Shown here piece after piece: positions 63,420 through 64,000 of a stretch of 64,000 nt of DNA. Both the position numbers and the translations under genes were made by a program. The number at the start of each line of letters is the position of its first letter. The stretch's first letter is position 1. This DNA is from CAWIXB01 sp963839955. GTDB lineage: Bacteria > Actinomycetota > Actinomycetes > JACCUZ01. The stretch covers positions 1,302,001-1,366,000 of the forward strand of contig CAWIXB010000001.1 in NCBI GenBank assembly GCA_963839955.1, read 5' to 3'. The notes beneath the pieces were generated by a model. That model made no database searches. It was not told the origin of the DNA and worked only from the letters and a program-made list of their open reading frames with translations.

Positions 63420-64000
63420 AGCCGCTCGGTAGCACGGTGACCCTGACCCGGCTGTCGTCGCTCACTCGGCTCTCGCGCAGCCGGCCGTCGCGGTCGTAGA
63501 CCTCCACGGTGGCGCGCCCCGTTCCCGGGACCTGCACGGTGGCTCGCTGGCTGCCGGTCGCCGCGCTGTGCAACAGCGCGGTCGCCCTGCCGCCGCCGCT
63601 GAGCACGTAGCGCGACACCAGCGGCTGGAGCATGACCGCGTCGATGCGGGCCTCGTCGTCGCTGTCGGCCCGGGTGGCGGCACGCAGCTCGAAGGCGCCG
63701 GCGTCGACGGTTCGCGGCAGCGTCACGGGGAGCAGCGCGCCTGGCGCTTCGGTGATGCCCTGCGCGCCGATGTCGCCGGACACGACCCGGCCGAGCGAGC
63801 GGCCGTCGGCGGACCACCGCGTCACCGCGCTGCTTCCGGGCTGGAGGTCGACGACCGGCATCACCAGGCGCCGGCCCTCGCCGGCGGGCACGTCGATGGT
63901 GACGCTGCCGCCGTCACCGAGAGCCGCGAAGCCGCGGCCGCCGAACTCGGACTCGCCGGTCCACCGCGACACGGGCTCGACTACCCGCGCGGGTCCGGAC
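63400..64000 (-). CDS. partial gene, beta-rich C-terminal region of an unidentified protein
   Basis: The open frame runs off the right edge of the window, so only the C-terminal 200 residues are visible. They are rich in Val, Gly, Arg and Thr with alternating beta-type patterns (GGSVTIDVPAGEG, RATVQVPGTGRATVEVYDRDG) and no membrane segment, suggesting a beta-sandwich of a secreted protein. The family cannot be named. The stop overlaps the convergent DHA2 gene by 20 bp. Confidence 0.6.
   Translation of the reverse strand, partial: SGPARVVEPVSRWTGESEFGGRGFAALGDGGSVTIDVPAGEGRRLVMPVVDLQPGSSAVTRWSADGRSLGRVVSGDIGAQGITEAPGALLPVTLPRTVDAGAFELRAATRADSDDEARIDAVMLQPLVSRYVLSGGGRATALLHSAATGSQRATVQVPGTGRATVEVYDRDGRLRESRVSDDSRVRVTVLPSGFTVVRR

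Overview
The window is very G+C-rich and densely coded on both strands, with ATG/GTG starts, many 4-nt stop/start overlaps and many leaderless promoter signatures (TANNNT followed 6-7 nt later by ATG/GTG). With an F420-type LLM oxidoreductase, DUF3817, DUF5302, DUF5522, SURF1, an actinobacterial HelD-like ATPase and a sortase E/F-like lipoprotein, this points to a chromosomal segment of a high-GC actinobacterium, most likely Nocardioidaceae-like (inference). No rRNA, tRNA, CRISPR array, transposase or prophage gene was found.

Layout. 0.1-4.3 kb: a DUF3516 RNA helicase divergent from a dicarboxylate/glutamate:cation symporter. 4.3-8.3 kb: an alpha/beta hydrolase, then an unusual gene pair, an acidic Ala-rich repeat protein followed by an 808-aa membrane M50-like metalloprotease with a PqqD/RRE-like N-terminus. 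8.3-14.8 kb: HrpA helicase, xylose isomerase and a divergent ROK repressor. 15-20.2 kb: a small membrane protein, a phosphotransferase, a saccharopine-dehydrogenase-like oxidoreductase, a sortase and a KstD-like flavoprotein. 20.2-25.2 kb: a minus-strand operon of S1C protease, MoxR ATPase, DUF58 and two VWA proteins. 25.4-25.7 kb: a strong candidate for a structured non-coding RNA, with its own promoter, six tetraloop hairpins and a 15-bp terminator stem.

25.8-34.6 kb: two acetyltransferases, an App1-type phosphatase, a phosphotransferase flanked by 86-bp direct repeats, two tandem-repeat arrays around a DUF5522 gene, an aldo/keto reductase, and an OmpR-type two-component system next to a DUF5666 exported protein. 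34.5-45.8 kb: SURF1, TesB thioesterase, YbaK deacylase, FUSC-like membrane protein, HelD-like ATPase, coiled-coil protein, aldo/keto reductase, secreted phospholipase-D-like protein and phosphoglucomutase. 45.7-48.1 kb: an LLM oxidoreductase and a deletion scar holding remnants of an MFS gene and a second gene.

48.1-64 kb: RecQ with a C-terminal PRTase-like domain; a compact polymorphic-toxin module (ESX-like small protein, toxin, putative immunity protein); a PIG-L deacetylase; a lipoprotein hydrolase; a methyltransferase; a histidine-degradation operon (M20 amidohydrolase, HutF, aldo/keto reductase); a DUF72 protein; an EamA exporter; an RsbW-like kinase; a MarR-DHA2 efflux operon with two TGCATGCA palindromes upstream; and a partial gene running off the right edge.

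The three most notable items are the structured RNA at about 25460-25707, the M50/repeat-protein pair at 5133-8246, and the toxin-immunity module at 50454-52677.
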